DNA of 57,910 nt from Brucella daejeonensis (GCF_014199265.1 NZ_JACIJG010000021.1:1-57910); one strand, 5' to 3'; counted from the stretch's first letter, positions 25,447 to 34,571 are shown. The notes: generated by a model from the letters alone, not told the origin. Numbers and translations are program-made.

Positions 25447-26609
25447 GCAAACATTTTCAGGCTGATGCGGTCATTATCGGCGGCGGTATCGTCGGCAGTG
25501 CGGCGGCACTGTTCATGCGGCAGGCCGGACTCTCGGTCATCCTGCTGGATAAGGGCTTTTGCGGCGCGCAGGCAAGTGGCGTCAATTACGGCGGCGTGCG
25601 CAGGCAGGGTCGCGCGCCCGAACAGCTTCCTCTCGCGCAACGTTCGCATGAATTATGGGGACGCCTGCCTGAACTGATCGGCACGGATGGCGAATATATC
25701 CGCAGCGGCCATCTGAAACTGGCGCGAACGGAAGCCCATTTCGCCAGTCTGGAAGCCTATGCGGAAAAGGTTCGTCCGTTCGGCCTCGCAGTCGAACTGA
25801 TCGGTGGTAATGCGGTCAAGGAACGCTTTCCATGGCTGACCGGCAATGTGGCAGGCGCTTCGCTCTGCGCCGAAGACGGTCACGCCAATCCGCGTCTCGT
25901 TGCCCCGGCTTTCGCCCGCGCAGCAAGAGCGGCCGGGGCGACGGTGCTGGAAAATACGCCCGTCCACGAAGCACGGGATACAGGCGACGGCTTTGCCATT
26001 CTGGCCGGTACCGATCTCCCGCAGAAAGCCATCGAAATCCGTTCCCGTCTCCTGTTCAATTGCGCTGGCGCCTGGTCGGATCGTTTCGCGGCCTCCTTCG
26101 GTGAGCTGGTGCCGCTGAAACGCATCTATCCGTCCATGGTGGTCACCGAACCCCTTCCACTCAACCTGCCCATGAGTCTTGGCGAGGAAGGCGGCGGCTT
26201 TTATGGCCGCCAGGTCACACGCGGCAACTATGTGATGGGCGGCGGACGCGGCACGCCACTTGAAAATCCGGATTACTCGCGCCCATCGGTCAATGCTGCA
26301 TCGTCGGTGATGCTGCGGGCGATCGAGCTTTTCCCGCATCTGAAAAATGCGCAAGTCATCCGTTTCTGGTCGGGAACCGAAGCGGAGATGCCCGACGACC
26401 ATCCGGTGATCGGGCCAAGCGGCAAGGTCAGGAATCTCTATCACGCCTTCGGCTTCAATGGGGCCGGTTTTCAGACCGGTCCCGCCGTGGGCGCTGTGCT
26501 TGCCGATCTTGCTGTGAAGGGAGAGACGGAAACGCCCATCGGTGCGTTCACCATCGACCGCTTCACGAAACAACAATCCAACCTCAAACCACAAAGGGGA
26601 ATAGCATGA
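25443..26609 (+). CDS. FAD-dependent substrate-oxidising subunit B (OoxB/HcnC/DAO family)
   Basis: 388 residues from the ATG at 25443. The DAO fold is seen as A-D-A-V-I-I-G-G-G-I-V-G-S-A-A-A near the N-terminus, G-V-N-Y-G-G-V-R-R-Q-G for the flavin pocket, and F-W-S-G-T-E-A-E-M-P-D-D-H-P-V-I-G-P with a terminal F-G-F-N-G-A-G-F-Q. It is the catalytic subunit that oxidises the C-N bond of an opine, imino acid or amino acid. Together with the two preceding genes it makes a complete heterotrimer; the substrate would be that carried by the Pot-type importer. Confidence 0.92.
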   Translation: MSKHFQADAVIIGGGIVGSAAALFMRQAGLSVILLDKGFCGAQASGVNYGGVRRQGRAPEQLPLAQRSHELWGRLPELIGTDGEYIRSGHLKLARTEAHFASLEAYAEKVRPFGLAVELIGGNAVKERFPWLTGNVAGASLCAEDGHANPRLVAPAFARAARAAGATVLENTPVHEARDTGDGFAILAGTDLPQKAIEIRSRLLFNCAGAWSDRFAASFGELVPLKRIYPSMVVTEPLPLNLPMSLGEEGGGFYGRQVTRGNYVMGGGRGTPLENPDYSRPSVNAASSVMLRAIELFPHLKNAQVIRFWSGTEAEMPDDHPVIGPSGKVRNLYHAFGFNGAGFQTGPAVGAVLADLAVKGETETPIGAFTIDRFTKQQSNLKPQRGIA

Positions 26610-27661
26610 AAAACCAACACATCACCAAGACCGCCATTCTGGCGCTTGGCCTGTCGGCAGCCTTCGCTTCCGCCGCCTCGGCCGAAACAAAGACGCTTTA
26701 TATCGGCATGAATGGCGGCAATATGGAGCGCGCCTATACCGAACACGTCCTGCCGGATTTCGAAAAGGCCAACGACGTCAAGGTTGTGGTCGTGCCGGGC
26801 ACCTCCGCCGACATTCTCGCCAAGGCGACCGCGCAGAAAGACAATCCGCAGATGCACGTCATGCTGCTCGATGATGGCGTAATGGTGCGCGCCATTAAAT
26901 CCGGCCTGTGCCAGAAAATTTCGGACGACCCGGTTCTGGGCGATGTCCAGCCCGCCGCTCGCCTCAAGGGCGATATGGCCGTCGGCATCGATATGGGCAT
27001 GACTGGCATTGCCTATAACAAGAAGATGTTCGACGAAAAGGGTTGGGCTGCGCCGACCTCATGGATGGATTTCGCCGATGAGAAATATGCCAATGCCGTG
27101 GTGTTCCAGTCGGCATCTGCCTCGACCTTCGGCCTGCACGCCTTTCTGATGTTCAATCGCATTCAGGGTGGCGACGAAAAGAACTTCGAACCGGGATTTG
27201 AGAAATTCCCGGACACTATCGGCAAGAATGTTCTGGAATATATCCCGTCGTCCGCCAAGATTTCCGAAATGGTGCAGACAGGCGAGGCCGCGATCTTCCC
27301 GCTGACGCCGACCGGCGTGAATAATCTGAAGGATAAGGGTATTCCGGTTGAATATGCGCAGCCGAAGGAAGGTTCGGTGGTTCTGGCCGTGACCGAATGC
27401 GTGCTGGCGGGCAACAGCGAACCTGAACTGAGCCAGAAACTCGCGCATTATCTCCTGTCGGCGGAGGCGCAGAGCAAAGCACTCGATCATGGCAACCTTA
27501 TCCCGTCCAACGTAAAGGCCAAGGCAGGCACGCCGGAAGCGCAAGCCAAGCTCGACGCTTTCCGCGGCTATATGGAAACCGCGAAGATACTCGACTGGGA
27601 TGCGATCAACGAAGGCCGGCAGCAGCTCAACAGCCGCTGGAACCGTACCATCGAAAAATAA
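26606..27661 (+). CDS. PotD-type periplasmic binding protein
   Basis: 351 residues with a signal peptide (L-A-L-G-L-S-A-A-F-A-S-A-A-S-A) behind AAGGGG. The mature part starts K-T-L-Y-I-G-M-N-G-G-N-M-E-R, and contains A-V-G-I-D-M-G-M-T-G-I-A-Y-N-K-K-M-F and L-D-H-G-N-L-I-P-S-N-V-K, features of the polyamine/opine/iron binding-protein cluster. Its ATG overlaps the stop of the oxidase gene (26606-26609), placing the binding protein last in the operon, which is unusual since it is normally the first or most expressed gene. Confidence 0.93.
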   Translation: MKNQHITKTAILALGLSAAFASAASAETKTLYIGMNGGNMERAYTEHVLPDFEKANDVKVVVVPGTSADILAKATAQKDNPQMHVMLLDDGVMVRAIKSGLCQKISDDPVLGDVQPAARLKGDMAVGIDMGMTGIAYNKKMFDEKGWAAPTSWMDFADEKYANAVVFQSASASTFGLHAFLMFNRIQGGDEKNFEPGFEKFPDTIGKNVLEYIPSSAKISEMVQTGEAAIFPLTPTGVNNLKDKGIPVEYAQPKEGSVVLAVTECVLAGNSEPELSQKLAHYLLSAEAQSKALDHGNLIPSNVKAKAGTPEAQAKLDAFRGYMETAKILDWDAINEGRQQLNSRWNRTIEK

Positions 27662-27679
27662 GCCCGCTCGTCCGGGAAA

Positions 27680-27704
27680 GCCCGCCCCATGTTCCGGGGC
27701 GGGC
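27680..27704 (+). terminator. GC-rich hairpin closing the Pot/opine operon
   Basis: GCCCGCCCC (27680-27688) pairs with GGGGCGGGC (27696-27704) with a 7-base loop, 18 bases after the stop. No T-run follows, so efficiency is uncertain. The 240 bases from here to the autotransporter gene hold no feature I could support. Confidence 0.65.
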
Positions 27705-27946
27705 CAGAAAGCCGCGGAATTCGCCCAGCCCGACAATCTGAAGCGCCTTCGACGTAAACGAATTCATCGAACCTGTTCACAATGCCGGATGGTTCGACGC
27801 CGATCGTCATCGATCTCGTGACCAGTCAAGTCAAAAACTTGCCCACGCAACTCGCTGGGACAACTGGCCAGCCCGTTTGGTGAGCTGCTTCTTCGTGCAC
27901 TTCGGACTGCCTTCGATCTTTGTCTGCTTCGACCGCTGTTTTGAGA

Positions 27947-30688
27947 TCACCATTTTACATTCAGTCCGACGTTCCCTTCCCATACGCGGGTCTTTTCTCC
28001 ACCGAGATTTGTTGTGTAATCAGCTGTGGCAAACAGGCTCGCCTTTTCCGTCACGTCCAATGTCAGGCCGCCACCGATTTCCAGCGAAGTGCCTTTGAGG
28101 TCAGTAACAATTGGATCCGTTCCGAAACTGACCATCTGGTCGGACGAGAAGTTCTGCCAGACGTTGGCTTTCAAATAAGGACGAAGCTTGCCCAGGGAAG
28201 TTTCTTCTGTGCCCTGCAATCGCAGGCCGATGCGGCCTGTCCACGCATTGTCTGAATCGAACGAAACCGTCGAGAAGCGATCGGCCTGATCATCCAGCGA
28301 AAGGCTTTGCCAGATGAGTTGTGCCTGTGGCTCCAGCGTCCAGCTTTCACTGAGCGCGACCGGATAGCCGCCTTCGAGAGAAGCGGTCACACCGTGACCA
28401 TCAACATCAATACCCTGGTTCTGGTTGGAAGTGGCATTGCCGCCGAACCAGGTGCCCATGAGCACCGCGTCGAGATACCAGCCCTGCGGGCCGATATGCG
28501 TCCAGTATCCGCCGAAGCTTGTACCCGTGACTTCCAGATCACCAACGGCAAGATTGTTCCAGCCAAGAGCCTGTCCTGTCAGATCGCCAGTCACACGGGC
28601 GTAGCCGAAAAACAGGCCAAAGCGGTCGGAATGTCCGCTTTCGGTTTCGCGACCGTAAAGATCCTGACCTGCCTGGATACCGTAAAGCTGGCCATCGAGG
28701 CCCGGAGCAACGGTTCCTTTCCAGCGCATATCGACATCCTGGCCAAAGACGCGAGCCCAGCTTGCCGGCAGATAACCGCCGCTTTTGAGGAGATCCTGCT
28801 CGCCGCGACGTTCATGAAATGTGCCCAGTGTTGAGAGTGCAAGATGATGTGCGACAGGAGGCACGGCAGAATAAACCGGTACCTCTTCGCGATGAAGCGT
28901 TACTACGTCATCTTCTACCGGGGTCGCCCCCGCCGAAGGCGGCGCAACGCCTGCGACCGGCAAGGGCGGTTGCTCGGGCAATTCGGTTGAATTGTCCGGC
29001 GGATTGGGCGCTTCTGCCGCAGGAGGAGCCGGTGGAGATTCCGGCTCCGTTGAATCCTCAGTGACTGGCGCAGACGTATCTTCCAGATCGGGGTCATCCG
29101 GATTGACCGGCAGTTCTGCTGCGGGTTCTTCCAGCGCGGGGGGTGGTGGAGCCGTTTCCGGAGCTTCTGCTGCAGGTTCCTCCTCAGTCGTTGCCGCCGG
29201 TTCGCTGTCGTTCACGAGCGTTGAACGCAAATACCAATTTTCATCGGTGTCGGCCGAAACGCCACCTTTGAACAAGAAATATTCATAAGCGCCTGCAGCG
29301 ACGCGTCCGTTAAGCACGAACGCTCCGGCGGATGTGGTCGCACCATTCAACGCCTCGACCACCATGATGCCATCCGAAGCCGTTGATGCGCCGCCTCCGC
29401 CCACGTTATTGACAATCATGCCAGTGTTACCTGACGCGGTGCCTCCGTCGATAACCAGCTTATCCGAGGGAGATGCGTCCCCCTCCAGGACCGTGTCGAT
29501 GAATAACAGACCGTCCTGGCCTGTATAATTGCCGACAACGGTAAAACTGTCTGAAGTGCTGGAGCCACCATTGGTCAGATCGATCCGACCGGCATTGACC
29601 ACATTGGCCAGTTGTCCGGCTATAAAGGAATTGACACCCGACTGAGCCGAGCCCCCATAAATCGTACTGCTGGTATCAATATTAAGCGTGCCCGTCCCGG
29701 TATCCGCATCTCCAAGGGTCAGCGTGGTATCGAAGATCAGGCGCGTATCGTTGGTCAGACTGATCGTTTCCCAGCTGTCGAAACGGTCGACGGCCCCGGC
29801 TTTAACGTTGTCGAAGGTCAGGCCGTCTGTTCCTGCACTACCGGTAAGGCGCTTTGTGGCACCGATATTCGCGTCGGTCAGATTGGCTAGTGTGGCAATA
29901 TCGTTATCACCGCCAAGATCAATGGCGCCGTAGACGATGCCGCCACCGTCCCAGTTAAACTGATCCTCTCCAAAGCTCATGAGGACGTCGCCAGCAACCG
30001 TACCACCCGTAATCGACACGCTGTCTGTACCGCCACTGACGCTGATATTCCCGCCGATCATGCCATCGGAAAGGATGATGGTGTCATCGCCAAAACCGGC
30101 GACCAGATTGCGGTCGATTGTACCGCCCGACATGTTGAAATAGTTATTGTCGAGTTTCATGTTTACGCGACCGATACGACCACCGGTCATGATGGCATAA
30201 TCGCCATCATCGAACGCATCGACAATTCTGCCGCCCGACATAAAGAATGTATCACGCGTATCGCCTTGATGGAGCGAACCGATCTCACCGCCAGTCATCT
30301 GGAAGTCATCAATGCCGATACCCTGCTGGACATTGCCGGTAACAGTCCCGGCAGAAATTACGAAATCATCATCGTTATTTCCCTGGACAACATTGCCGGC
30401 AATTGTACCGGAATGTACTTCTATCCGATCGATACCTGCACCAAACGTCACATCACCGCTCACCGTCCCGGAGCCGCCTGACGGCAATAGCATGGTGTTG
30501 TTGCCGTCTGTGTCAGTCAGTCCTCCCAAAGACGCACCGCTGTCGCAGATAAATGTATCGTCGCCAAGCGTCGGTGAGAACGAACAGGCAGCCTCTGCTA
30601 TACTTGGATGCAATGTTGCGGAGCCGATTGAGATCAGAGCGGTGCTGGAAAGAAAAATAGCATACGATAAACGGTAGCAATTTTGCAT
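27947..30688 (-). CDS. Autotransporter (type Va) with repetitive passenger and beta-barrel
   Basis: 913 residues. An N-terminal signal peptide ends near S-I-A-E-A-A. Residues about 45-290 are a chain of imperfect repeats of the form T/S-G-G-x-I/V-x-G-x-V-x-x-G-x-G-D-D, consistent with a beta-helix passenger. Residues 290-490 continue with the pertactin-like stretch ending in A-A-G-A-Y-E-Y-F-L-F-K-G-G. Residues about 500-605 are a Pro/Glu-rich linker. Residues about 640-913 form the outer-membrane autotransporter barrel (W-A-R-V-F-G start, T-G-T-S-F-G-G-Y-W-T, P-Y-L-K-A-N-V-W), ending in the terminal aromatic W expected for BAM recognition. It probably mediates adhesion or surface interaction. 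No protease triad or RGD motif was seen. It is monocistronic and its neighbours are unrelated. Confidence 0.93.
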   Translation of the reverse strand: MQNCYRLSYAIFLSSTALISIGSATLHPSIAEAACSFSPTLGDDTFICDSGASLGGLTDTDGNNTMLLPSGGSGTVSGDVTFGAGIDRIEVHSGTIAGNVVQGNNDDDFVISAGTVTGNVQQGIGIDDFQMTGGEIGSLHQGDTRDTFFMSGGRIVDAFDDGDYAIMTGGRIGRVNMKLDNNYFNMSGGTIDRNLVAGFGDDTIILSDGMIGGNISVSGGTDSVSITGGTVAGDVLMSFGEDQFNWDGGGIVYGAIDLGGDNDIATLANLTDANIGATKRLTGSAGTDGLTFDNVKAGAVDRFDSWETISLTNDTRLIFDTTLTLGDADTGTGTLNIDTSSTIYGGSAQSGVNSFIAGQLANVVNAGRIDLTNGGSSTSDSFTVVGNYTGQDGLLFIDTVLEGDASPSDKLVIDGGTASGNTGMIVNNVGGGGASTASDGIMVVEALNGATTSAGAFVLNGRVAAGAYEYFLFKGGVSADTDENWYLRSTLVNDSEPAATTEEEPAAEAPETAPPPPALEEPAAELPVNPDDPDLEDTSAPVTEDSTEPESPPAPPAAEAPNPPDNSTELPEQPPLPVAGVAPPSAGATPVEDDVVTLHREEVPVYSAVPPVAHHLALSTLGTFHERRGEQDLLKSGGYLPASWARVFGQDVDMRWKGTVAPGLDGQLYGIQAGQDLYGRETESGHSDRFGLFFGYARVTGDLTGQALGWNNLAVGDLEVTGTSFGGYWTHIGPQGWYLDAVLMGTWFGGNATSNQNQGIDVDGHGVTASLEGGYPVALSESWTLEPQAQLIWQSLSLDDQADRFSTVSFDSDNAWTGRIGLRLQGTEETSLGKLRPYLKANVWQNFSSDQMVSFGTDPIVTDLKGTSLEIGGGLTLDVTEKASLFATADYTTNLGGEKTRVWEGNVGLNVKW

Positions 30689-31175
30689 TGGAACCCCTCA
30701 GTTCATGCATAAAGCTTCCGTTCATTAAGGAATAAAAATTCACATAATACAAGTATAATAAAAATTAGTAGAATAGCATTAATGATGCATACAACAATGG
30801 AGACTTTCGTCAGATTTTTTGGATCGTTTGAACCACTTTAAATAGAACAACTAATCCATTAAGACATTGTTCAAAAGCCATTTTTGATCCGTTTAAATGG
30901 TGTTGGACATAGATAATCCTCTTTCTTAACAAGCAGAAATAATCTTAAAAAGATCTGCTTGCATAGCATTGCAAATCCATTTGAATGGCTCACCGATTTT
31001 TTGTAGTATTGTATTGTTATATTTTCTGAAATATTTCATCGCAACTATATATGGTGACGAGGATGTGATTGGGTAGACGCCCCCCTATGGTCTTCATGCG
31101 GCAGAATGGTTGCGTTGAGCACCATTAAGAGAAGGCGTCCATATCAAAAGACTACCATAATCGCCTTAAATCGAC
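30689..31175. other. AT-rich gene-free stretch upstream of the autotransporter
   Basis: About 490 bases with no credible coding frame. 30689-31060 is strongly AT-rich compared with the window and should contain the leftward promoter of the autotransporter gene. The remainder is the downstream flank of the minus-strand Mo hydroxylase operon. I saw no RNA gene or clear terminator. Confidence 0.6.
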
Positions 31176-31526
31176 TCAAAAGCAGCGTATATCGGCTTCC
31201 GCCTGTGCCCGCTTCAATTCTGCAAGCGCGGTCTTGGCAGGCGCGCTTTGACGAAACAACACCGCCTTTTCCCCGGTGGTCCGGCCCATCTCCTTGAATG
31301 TCGCCGCCGTAACATAGTGATCGTAGGGCACGATTGAAGCGACGACATCGACGGAGCAGGAACAACGCTGGAGCATGTCCTGATTTTCCCCGTTCGCTTT
31401 CATGCATTCGTAGACATAGCCCGCAACCACGGAGGTGGGGTATTCTGATGCGGCGGTTGCGGGAAAAGCCAGACCGGCCCAGAGGCCAACAGCTATCATT
31501 GTCTGAATGGAACTGCGCATGTTCAT
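31176..31526 (-). CDS. Small secreted Cys-containing protein of unknown function
   Basis: 116 residues from the ATG at 31526, which has GGAG 8 bases upstream; an earlier frame start at 31541 has no such site. A signal peptide (S-S-I-Q-T-M-I-A-V-G-L-W-A-G-L-A-F) cuts after P-A-T-A-A. The mature part has Y-E-C-M-K-A-N-G and L-Q-R-C-S-C-S-V-D-V-V-A, plus a C-terminal Cys, giving four cysteines that could form disulfides or bind a metal; no C-x-x-C-H heme site is present. It follows the Mo hydroxylase gene by 30 bases and is likely last in that operon. I do not recognise a named family. Confidence 0.8.
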   Translation of the reverse strand: MNMRSSIQTMIAVGLWAGLAFPATAASEYPTSVVAGYVYECMKANGENQDMLQRCSCSVDVVASIVPYDHYVTAATFKEMGRTTGEKAVLFRQSAPAKTALAELKRAQAEADIRCF

Positions 31527-31556
31527 TGTATTTCTCCGCAACGCGATACTCCGATC

Positions 31557-33842
31557 CTAACCCTCAAATTTATATTGGGAAAGCGGCATGCTGCGAATCC
31601 GCTGGCCTGAAAGGATGGAGACCGCATTCGCGACCGCCGGTGGAACAGCCGGAAGCCCCGGCTCGCCAATGCCCCCCATCTTGGCTCCGCTTTCGATGAT
31701 ACGCACATGCACGCGCGGCATCTTGTCGGGCGGCAGGATCGAATACTGGTCGTAGTTGCGGGCAAGAGGTTCGCCCTTTTCAAAGACCGCTTCTTCCATG
31801 AGCACCTGCGACAGCCCAAGCGCCGTCGCCGAATTGATCTGGGCCTCGATGATCGCCGGATTGACGATGCTGCCCGGATCGATCACCTGCCAGACATCGT
31901 GAACGACGACCTCCCCGTCCTGAATGGACACTTCCGCAATCGCCGCCGTATGGCTGCCGAAAGGCGACGCCATGGCGACACCGCGTGCGCGACGGCGGCC
32001 ATCCTCGGCATTGAACGGCCCCCGCTTCCAGCCCCCGGACAAATCCCCAACAGCCTTCAGCAGATTGGTCAGACGGTCATTGCCCTTGAGAAGCTGCATG
32101 CGTAGCTCATAGGGATCCTTGCCGCCCTTGTCGGCCAGTTCGTCAAGGAAGGCCTCGAAGAGGAAATCGTTCATGGAATTTCCGACCGAGCGCCAATAAG
32201 CGAGGATGGCCGGATTCTCGACATAGAGCTGCGCGATGCGTCTGTTGGGAATTGCATATGCCTTGTCCGTCAGCCCCTCAAGCGCCATGGGATCGAGCTT
32301 GTCCGGGTTATGGCCGCTGCCGTTTTCCGACGGCCCTTCACAGACGCTCACAGCTTCCAGCGCGACAGGCGTACCATTTTCATCCAGCGCGCCACGAAAC
32401 CGGACAGCCGCCATGGGACGCATCGGATCGCGGAGAAATTCTTCTTCGCGACTCCAGATCATCTTGACAGGCCGGCCGACCGCCTTGGCAAGCTGGATCG
32501 CCTGCGGATAGGGGCTGGCTGCCTTGTAGAGAAAATGCCGGCCGAAGAATCCGCCAAGGATCGGGCTGTGCAGATTGACCTTCTCCGGATCGAGTCCGGT
32601 CAGCTTTGCGATGTCCGCATGGAACATTTCCGGCGCCTGATTGGGCAACCAGACATCCAGGCTGCCATCATCGTTGAACCGCGCCAGCGCGGATGGCGGC
32701 TCCAGCTGCGCATGGCGGAGATACTGGCTATAATAGGTAGCGGAAACCTGCGTTTTCGCTGCCGCAATAGCACCGGCGACATCGCCTTCCTTTTCCGCAT
32801 TCTTGCCGTCACCGGGCTCGTTTGCCAGACGTTCGCGGAAGGCAACCGTGGAGAAATCCGCAGGCATGACACGGACACCCTCGATGGCAGGCTTGTCGCC
32901 GGCCTCGCTCCAGTCCACCTCCAGTGCTTCCACAGCCTTTCTGGCATTCCACCAGCGTTCCGCAACGACCGCCACGGCACCGGGCAAGCGGTGCACGGAA
33001 TGAACACCCTTCATGGCTTTGACGGCATCTTCATTACGGATACCGCCCACCGACATGCCCAGACGCGGCGCGTGCTGAACAGCGGCGTGCAACATGCCAT
33101 CGACCTTCATATCGATCGAATAAACGGCGCGTCCCGTAGACTTGTCGGCAACATCGACACGCTGAACCGCCTTGCCGATCCAGCGAAACTGGCCCGGATC
33201 CCTGAGCTTGATGCTGTCGGGCGCGGGAGCTTCCAGTTCCATGGCCTCCCTGGCGAGATCGCCATAGGCAATCTTGCGCCCGGACGCCGCATGAACCACC
33301 TGACCGGGTTCCGTCGTCAATTGATCGGCGGGAACACCAAGCTGCTTTGCCCCGGCTTCAATCATCATCGCGCGGGTGACCGCACCGAGACGCCGCATGG
33401 TGTCGTAACTGGAGCGCACCGACATGCTGCCGCCGGTAATGCGCATTTTGCCGCCTATCACCAGATAGTCCGGTCCGGGAGGCGCATTCTCGACCACGAA
33501 AGACTGCGGGTCCATGTCCAGTTCTTCGCCGACGATCTGCGCCATGGCGGTGAAAACACCCTGACCGCCTTCGACAAAGGGGCTTAACAGGCGCACGGTA
33601 TTATCCGGGCGGATTTCGAGGAAAGCCGGGACACGGGTGCCGGGCACGATCTTCGCAGCCGCTTTCTGGGCGCGCGCAGGACCGACCGGCAAACCAAAGC
33701 CGAGCACCAGAGCGCCTGCGGTCAGGCCCATGGACCCAAGGAGAAAATGACGGCGCGAAACATTGACAGGCGCACCATTGGGCACAGGCTCGCCATTGGA
33801 AAGCACGCTTTCGATGTTCTGGTCGCGGCTTATCTCGTTCAT
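31557..33842 (-). CDS. Tat-exported molybdenum hydroxylase/aldehyde dehydrogenase large subunit
   Basis: 761 residues, IorB type like the protein at 11390-13639 but clearly diverged. The Tat signal S-R-R-H-F-L-L-G-S-M-G lies near residues 29-39 after a hydrophilic leader. Conserved blocks are P-F-V-E-G-G-Q-G-V-F-T-A-M, V-A-D-K-S-T-G-R-A-V-Y and G-G-F-F-G-R-H-F for cofactor contacts, and a late G-G-I-G-E-P-G-L-P-A-V-P-P-A-V-A-N-A-V whose Glu is the expected catalytic base. It would oxidise an aldehyde in the periplasm. In this operon there is no triheme cytochrome partner; the acceptor may be the cytochrome c at 39.6 kb or another carrier. Start overlaps the [2Fe-2S] subunit's stop (ATGA). Confidence 0.93.
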   Translation of the reverse strand: MNEISRDQNIESVLSNGEPVPNGAPVNVSRRHFLLGSMGLTAGALVLGFGLPVGPARAQKAAAKIVPGTRVPAFLEIRPDNTVRLLSPFVEGGQGVFTAMAQIVGEELDMDPQSFVVENAPPGPDYLVIGGKMRITGGSMSVRSSYDTMRRLGAVTRAMMIEAGAKQLGVPADQLTTEPGQVVHAASGRKIAYGDLAREAMELEAPAPDSIKLRDPGQFRWIGKAVQRVDVADKSTGRAVYSIDMKVDGMLHAAVQHAPRLGMSVGGIRNEDAVKAMKGVHSVHRLPGAVAVVAERWWNARKAVEALEVDWSEAGDKPAIEGVRVMPADFSTVAFRERLANEPGDGKNAEKEGDVAGAIAAAKTQVSATYYSQYLRHAQLEPPSALARFNDDGSLDVWLPNQAPEMFHADIAKLTGLDPEKVNLHSPILGGFFGRHFLYKAASPYPQAIQLAKAVGRPVKMIWSREEEFLRDPMRPMAAVRFRGALDENGTPVALEAVSVCEGPSENGSGHNPDKLDPMALEGLTDKAYAIPNRRIAQLYVENPAILAYWRSVGNSMNDFLFEAFLDELADKGGKDPYELRMQLLKGNDRLTNLLKAVGDLSGGWKRGPFNAEDGRRRARGVAMASPFGSHTAAIAEVSIQDGEVVVHDVWQVIDPGSIVNPAIIEAQINSATALGLSQVLMEEAVFEKGEPLARNYDQYSILPPDKMPRVHVRIIESGAKMGGIGEPGLPAVPPAVANAVSILSGQRIRSMPLSQYKFEG

Positions 33843-34300
33843 AGCGTATCCACCTTCTGGTCTGCCAGATCATGCACGGCTGCCTTGATCGCATTATATG
33901 TTCCGCACCGGCACAGATTGACCATTGCCGCCGCAATATCCTCGTCCGTAGGCTTGGGCGTCTGCTTGAGCAATGCCGTGGCGGCCATCACCTGACCCGA
34001 CTGGCAGTAGCCGCATTGCGGCACCTGATGCGCGATCCACGCCGCGACAACCGCCTTGCCGACCGGATCGCTTTCGATTGCTTCAATCGTCGTGACGGAC
34101 CGGCCTTCGACGCTCTCAAGCGGCGTGACGCAGGAGCGTGTAATCTCGCCATCGACCATCACGGAACAGGCGCCGCATTGGGCCAGTCCGCAGCCATATT
34201 TCGTTCCGGTCATGCCGAGTTCGTCGCGGATAACCCACAGCAACGGTGTATCGCCGTCAGAATGAACATCGTGAAACTGATTATTGATCTGGAGTTTCAT
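33839..34300 (-). CDS. [2Fe-2S] subunit of the second Mo hydroxylase
   Basis: 153 residues with the C-G-L-A-Q-C-G-A-C cluster plus R-S-C, followed by Q-C-G-Y-C-Q-S-G-Q and N-L-C-R-C-G-T-Y. It is homologous to the protein at 10893-11390 and coupled by ATGA to the large subunit. It is the first gene of a three-gene minus-strand operon (this gene, large subunit, small Cys protein). Confidence 0.95.
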   Translation of the reverse strand: MKLQINNQFHDVHSDGDTPLLWVIRDELGMTGTKYGCGLAQCGACSVMVDGEITRSCVTPLESVEGRSVTTIEAIESDPVGKAVVAAWIAHQVPQCGYCQSGQVMAATALLKQTPKPTDEDIAAAMVNLCRCGTYNAIKAAVHDLADQKVDTL

Positions 34301-34534
34301 AGCCTAATGTTCCCGTTAGAAAGCATAAATGACATACAGGGCCGGGACAGAACCCGATCCACAACACAGAAATTTTGAGTCTCCGCACTATAATGGCGGA
34401 TCAAGCATAATCGGCAAGCATTTTATGCCAATGACTCTTTCACAACTTCGCTCAACAAATACTTGATACAATCAAGAAGGATTAACACAATAAATTATAT
34501 TGCAAATTTCATAAATTATATTTCCGATTCCTGA
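34301..34534 (-). promoter_or_regulatory. Promoter region of the second Mo hydroxylase operon
   Basis: About 230 AT-rich bases between the [2Fe-2S] subunit start and the terminator of the upstream relay operon. It should contain the operon promoter; no unambiguous -35/-10 pair or operator was found. Confidence 0.4.
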
Positions 34535-34563
34535 GACGCGAAACCGGAATCCGGTTTCGCGTC
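34535..34563 (-). terminator. Strong hairpin ending the quinoprotein-relay operon
   Basis: GACGCGAAACCGG and CCGGTTTCGCGTC form a perfect 13-bp stem with a 3-base loop, 8 bases beyond the SoxYZ-like stop codon on the minus strand. An A-run (TTTTT in minus sense) precedes it on the entering side, but no T-run follows, so it may act as a terminator or 3'-end stabiliser. Confidence 0.7.
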
Positions 34564-34571
34564 AAAAATCT

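Noticed and set aside
30900..31170. Possible small RNA or short gene upstream of the autotransporter
   Set aside because: No stable hairpin plus T-run, no conserved RNA pattern and no coding frame with a ribosome site could be supported.
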